From assembly GCA_027487845.1 (NCBI GenBank), contig JAIYCV010000026.1, positions 248,001 through 312,000 on the forward strand: 64,000 nucleotides of DNA, given 5' to 3'. A model generated the notes under the pieces. The model worked only from the letters and a program-made list of their open reading frames with translations, was not told the DNA's origin and ran no database searches. Position 1 is the stretch's first letter; every line of letters starts with the position of its first letter. Both the position numbers and the translations under genes were made by a program. The DNA comes from Flammeovirgaceae bacterium. GTDB lineage: Bacteria; Bacteroidota; Bacteroidia; Cytophagales; Cyclobacteriaceae. Shown here one piece after another: positions 60,622-64,000 of this stretch.

Positions 60622-61977
60622 TTAATGCGAATAGTGTTTATAAAACGCCACAATAGTTTCAATACCAATCAAAAAATTCTTAATGCCATAGTGTTCATTG
60701 GGTGAATGGAGCGCATCGGTATCCAATCCAAAGCCCATTAAAACGGTATCTAAACCAAGCTCCTTTTTAAATAAAGCTACGATAGGAATACTGCCACCAT
60801 CGCGAGTGGGTATCGGTGTTTTGCCCCACACTTCTTCAAAGGCTTCCGCTGCTGCTTTAAATGCTTTTGAATCAGTTGGCGTAACGGCAGGTTCGCCTCC
60901 ATGATGCGCAGTAACTTTTACTTTTACTGTTTTGGGTGCGATAGAGATAAAGTGCTTTGTAAATAGTTCTGTAATTTCATCAGGGCGTTGGTTAGGCACT
61001 AACCGCATAGAAATTTTTGCTGAAGCTTTGGATGGTAGCACTGTTTTTGCTCCCTCACCTGTATAGCCTCCCCAAATTCCATTTACATCTAATGTAGGCC
61101 TGGTACCTGTTCTCTCCAATGTTGTGTAACCCGTTTCGCCTGCTATTGCATCAATGCCCAACTCCTTCTTGTATTCCTCTAAATCAAAAGGAGCTTTATT
61201 AAGAGCATCGCGATCAGCTTGCGATAGCTCGGCCACGTTGTCGTAAAAATGGGGAATGGTTACTCTTCCGTTTTCATCGTGAAGCGAAGCAATCATTTTA
61301 CTTAATACGTTGGCCGGATTGGCTACCGCTCCTCCATAAACACCCGAATGCAAATCGCGATTTGGCCCGGTAACCTCCACTTCCATGTAACTCAACCCGC
61401 GCAAGCCTGCGGTAATAGAAGGTTGATCCAATGAAATAATTGACGTGTCTGAAATCAATATCACATCGGCTTTCAATTTTCCTTTGTTTTCTTTTACGAA
61501 CGTTCCCAAATTATCAGAGCCAACTTCTTCTTCGCCCTCAATCATAAACTTGATGTTGCAGGAAAGAAGATTGTGCTTCATCAGAATCTCAAATGCTTTA
61601 ATGTGCATGTACATTTGGCCTTTGTCATCGCAAGCCCCACGTGCATAAATTTTTCCATCCCTAACGGTTGGTTCGAAGGGGGGCGTGTTCCAAAGTTCTA
61701 ATGGATCGGGGGGTTGCACATCATAATGCCCATAGACAAGAACCGTTGGTAGTTTCGGGTCAACCATTTTTTCGCCATACACAATAGGATGGCCTTTAGT
61801 TTCACAGAGTTCTACTTTGTCTGCACCTGCGTCTTTAAGTTTTTGTACAATGTAGTCCGCAGCCTCTCTTACGTCTGCTTTGTGCCTGCTATCGGCACTG
61901 ACGGATGGGATGCGAAGCAGTTCAAAAAGTTCGGCTAAAAATCGGTCTTGATTGGTTTGGATGTATTGGTGGATCAT
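60622..61977 (-). CDS. M20-family dipeptidase/carboxypeptidase
   Basis: The 451-residue zinc enzyme has the family metal and catalytic residues: His84 and Asp86 in VYGHYDVQPP, Asp117 in YARGACDDKG, and Glu149-Glu150 in MIEGEEEVGS. The lid/dimerisation domain follows. It resembles the cytosolic non-specific dipeptidase group, which hydrolyses dipeptides such as carnosine-like or Cys-Gly substrates. It appears complete and stands alone. Confidence 0.95.
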   Translation of the reverse strand: MIHQYIQTNQDRFLAELFELLRIPSVSADSRHKADVREAADYIVQKLKDAGADKVELCETKGHPIVYGEKMVDPKLPTVLVYGHYDVQPPDPLELWNTPPFEPTVRDGKIYARGACDDKGQMYMHIKAFEILMKHNLLSCNIKFMIEGEEEVGSDNLGTFVKENKGKLKADVILISDTSIISLDQPSITAGLRGLSYMEVEVTGPNRDLHSGVYGGAVANPANVLSKMIASLHDENGRVTIPHFYDNVAELSQADRDALNKAPFDLEEYKKELGIDAIAGETGYTTLERTGTRPTLDVNGIWGGYTGEGAKTVLPSKASAKISMRLVPNQRPDEITELFTKHFISIAPKTVKVKVTAHHGGEPAVTPTDSKAFKAAAEAFEEVWGKTPIPTRDGGSIPIVALFKKELGLDTVLMGFGLDTDALHSPNEHYGIKNFLIGIETIVAFYKHYSH

Positions 61978-62072
61978 TAATTTGAATTTACTTTTCTAAT
62001 AAAGAGCAGTTCTAAGATAGATCGGCAAGCAAATATAAAGGTTGTTTCATTCTGCATTAGGGATGATTTCAG

Positions 62073-62080
62073 TAAATTTG
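62073..62080 (+). promoter_or_regulatory. -7 element before the second aspartic protease
   Basis: TAAATTTG matches TAnnTTTG and ends 18 bases before the ATG at 62099. This places transcription start close to that codon and excludes the upstream ATG at 62042. Confidence 0.6.
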
Positions 62081-62098
62081 AACTTAACACTTTTAATT

Positions 62099-62518
62099 AT
62101 GGGATTGGTATATGCTGATATTGAATTGATAAATGCCGATGATATCGCTCTTGCAAAAAAGTATATCATCGGTGAGGACGAGGTAAAAAGAATGCACGTG
62201 AACATGCTGGTGGATTCAGGTGCTTTTATGATGGCCATCAATGAAAGCATACAAGCGCAATTGCAATTGCCTTTCAAACAAAAACGCAAAGCGCAATTGG
62301 CGGATGGTTCGGTGATGGAATACGATGTAGTTGGCCCAATAGAAGTGCGTTTTAAAAACCGACAAGCTACCTGTAACGCATTTGTACTGAAAGGCGATGC
62401 TGAACCATTACTTGGAGCCATACCCATGGAAGAAATGGATGTGCTGATACACCCGAACCGACAAGAATTGGTGGTGAACCCCGAACACCCTTACTATGCA
62501 GTTTTAAAAATGAAGTAG
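62099..62518 (+). CDS. Small retropepsin-like (clan AA) aspartic protease, copy 2
   Basis: This 139-residue protein is a paralogue of the one at 6045 and aligns with it along its whole length without gaps. The active-site motif is LVDSGAFMMAI (Asp39), and the second motif is LLGAIPMEEMD. The start at ATG 62099 is supported by the -7 element just upstream and by alignment with copy 1. Copies about 56 kb apart imply two retained members rather than a recent tandem duplication. Substrate unknown. gltB follows after 146 bases. Confidence 0.75.
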   Translation: MGLVYADIELINADDIALAKKYIIGEDEVKRMHVNMLVDSGAFMMAINESIQAQLQLPFKQKRKAQLADGSVMEYDVVGPIEVRFKNRQATCNAFVLKGDAEPLLGAIPMEEMDVLIHPNRQELVVNPEHPYYAVLKMK

Positions 62519-62664
62519 CCTTTTCACCTCTATCGTTTCTTTTCAACCGATTTCGCTACTACTCGTTAGTGAGATTTTAAAATATTTTATTTCAAAATTC
62601 ATTGATTTTACAAAATCAAATTTTTGATTTGCTAAATTTAACAGATTAAAAAGTAAGAAAAGCA

Positions 62665-64000
62665 GTGAAGGAAGAAATTACACAAGGTTTATATCGGCCA
62701 GAATTTGAGCATGATTCATGCGGAGTTGGGTTCATCGCCAACATAAAAGGAAACAAATCGCATCAAGTAATAGCTGATGCCATCACCATGCTTGAGCGCA
62801 TGAACCACCGTGGCGCGTGTGGCTGCGAACCAAATACCGGAGATGGTGCTGGTATTTTAATTCAAGTACCTCATGAGTTCTTTACCGATGAATGCAGGAG
62901 GCTTGGCTTTAAGCTTCCTGCCTATTCGCACTATGGCGTAGGGTTAGTATTCTTTCCGCGCGATCCGAAAGTAAGAGAAGAGTGTAGAACTGTTCTCAAT
63001 CGTAAGATTAAAAACATGAAGATGACCCTACTAGGTTATCGCGTGTTGCCAACTGGTACTGCAGATATCGGTGAATCTGCGCTGAAATCAGAGCCTGTAA
63101 TGGAGCAGGTGTTCATCAAACGTCCCGACATGGTAACAGACCCCGAGGAGTTTGAACGAAAACTTTTCGTGCTAAGAAAATACGCAACACATATTATTAC
63201 TGAGTCGGTGAAGGGGGTTGACAACCAATTTTATTTTTCATCGCTTTCTTACAAGACAATTGCTTATAAAGGAATGCTTACTTCCTTGCAATTGAAGTAT
63301 TATTTTCCTGATCTTGAAAATGAAGAGATTGTTTCTGCGTTGGCTGTTATCCACTCACGGTTCTCCACCAACACCTCTCCTTCTTGGCGATTGGCGCAGC
63401 CGTTCCGATACATAGCACACAATGGTGAAATCAATACGGTGCAGGGAAACATCAATTGGTTGAAATCAAAAGAAGCGTTTTTCTCATCGGAATATTTCAC
63501 AACCGAAGAGTTGAATATGATTTTGCCGATCTGCAATCCAACCCAATCAGACTCTTCTAATCTCGACAACACAATTGAATTATTAGTCCACGCTGGACGA
63601 TCGCTGCCACATGTTATGATGATGCTCATACCCGAAGCGTGGGACGGCAACGAGCACATGAGTCAGGAGAAAAAAGACTTTTATGAATACCATGCCAACT
63701 TGATGGAACCTTGGGACGGGCCAGCATCCATTACGTTCACGGATGGAAAAATTGTAGGCGCTACACTCGATAGAAATGGGCTGCGCCCTTCGCGCTTTAT
63801 TGTGACGAACGATGACATGGTGGTGATGGCATCGGAAGTGGGCGTATTAGACATCGATCAATCCAAAGTGATTACCAAAGGTAGATTGCAGCCAGGTAAA
63901 ATGTTTGTGGTTGATTTAGAACAAGGGCGTATTATCAGCGATGAAGAGCTAAAAAAAGACATCTGCAATAGGCAACCCTACGGCAAGTGGATAAAGGAAA
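62665..64000 (+). CDS. gltB: Glutamate synthase large subunit, cut by window edge
   Basis: The first 445 codons are present. GltB converts glutamine and 2-oxoglutarate to two glutamates. The amidotransferase nucleophile is Cys19 in HDSCGVGFIA; in the family this Cys becomes the N-terminus after a short propeptide is removed. Further features are NHRGACGCEPNTGDGAGI and the conserved SRFSTNTSPSWRLAQPFRYIAHNGEINT block (given here in two halves: SRFSTNTSPSW and RLAQPFRYIAHNGEI). The start is GTG at 62665. The FMN/iron-sulfur parts lie beyond the window. Confidence 0.95.
   Translation, partial: MKEEITQGLYRPEFEHDSCGVGFIANIKGNKSHQVIADAITMLERMNHRGACGCEPNTGDGAGILIQVPHEFFTDECRRLGFKLPAYSHYGVGLVFFPRDPKVREECRTVLNRKIKNMKMTLLGYRVLPTGTADIGESALKSEPVMEQVFIKRPDMVTDPEEFERKLFVLRKYATHIITESVKGVDNQFYFSSLSYKTIAYKGMLTSLQLKYYFPDLENEEIVSALAVIHSRFSTNTSPSWRLAQPFRYIAHNGEINTVQGNINWLKSKEAFFSSEYFTTEELNMILPICNPTQSDSSNLDNTIELLVHAGRSLPHVMMMLIPEAWDGNEHMSQEKKDFYEYHANLMEPWDGPASITFTDGKIVGATLDRNGLRPSRFIVTNDDMVVMASEVGVLDIDQSKVITKGRLQPGKMFVVDLEQGRIISDEELKKDICNRQPYGKWIKE

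Noticed and set aside
62519-62664. Riboswitch or attenuator before gltB
   Set aside because: Only a weak AT-rich hairpin (around AAATCA/TGATTT) is visible; no known riboswitch pattern fits.

Overview
The window looks like a piece of a Bacteroidota chromosome, most likely Cytophagales-like. The evidence is the -33 TTTG / -7 TAnnTTTG promoter pattern upstream of several genes, the near absence of Shine-Dalgarno sequences, many signal-peptide and lipobox secretome genes (lamin-tail, S41, OmpA, AsmA-like, patatin-barrel and VPS10/BNR proteins), and the gene order mutY / HU / TPR / tiny mS38-like gene / RNase G. I see no rRNA, tRNA, CRISPR array or insertion sequence. Most of the window is ordinary housekeeping and envelope DNA, with accessory patches at about 6-8.3 kb, 10.5-15.7 kb and 34.9-36.7 kb.

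Layout. 0-6.5 kb: the end of mutY, then HU, a TPR protein, an mS38-like peptide, RNase G, an NMN-adenylyltransferase-like protein, HtpG and a small aspartic protease. 6.5-8.3 kb: a terminator, a striking array of ten 21-bp units each carrying GGTA-N4-TACC, then a matrixin lipoprotein and a beta-barrel gene. 8.3-15.7 kb: MORN-type protein, YraN, TauE, a PIN toxin with a frame-split antitoxin, a WYL regulator, two TGACA-N6-TGTCA operators, and a packed cluster (DoxX, GyrI-like, VOC, small ferredoxin-like, AHSA1, MGMT-like), followed by lipB and a decayed FtsX-type permease tail. 15.7-24.7 kb: an ECF sigma cassette, lemA, asd, a large lamin-tail protein, a Lys-rich DksA-like protein, scpB and GNAT. 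24.7-34.8 kb: RNA enzymes (RluB-like, RNase R, RluD-like), a PolB-type exonuclease, a minimal ABC pair, a polyprenyl synthase and an S41 protease.

34.9-46.4 kb: an antitoxin-like small protein, a pseudo-receiver and a LuxR-type regulator, then tag, a DinB / ATP-grasp / LysE operon, YHS, two tandem secreted paralogues, a lipoprotein containing a run of 20 A, and a large AsmA-like protein. 46.4-64 kb: a transglutaminase-like protein, two OmpA proteins, a patatin-barrel protein, M23, DsbD, a LolA-like protein, a VPS10/BNR protein, an M20 dipeptidase, a second copy of the small aspartic protease and the start of gltB.

The best candidate for something undescribed is the 21-bp-period palindrome array at 6540-6740. 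Its conserved bases fall where wobble should occur if it coded for protein, so the constraint appears to act on DNA or RNA. Also of interest are the split antitoxin, the WYL regulator with paired operators, and the zinc-finger-less DksA fused to a histone-H1-like tail. All functional statements rest on reading motifs by eye; no database search was run.
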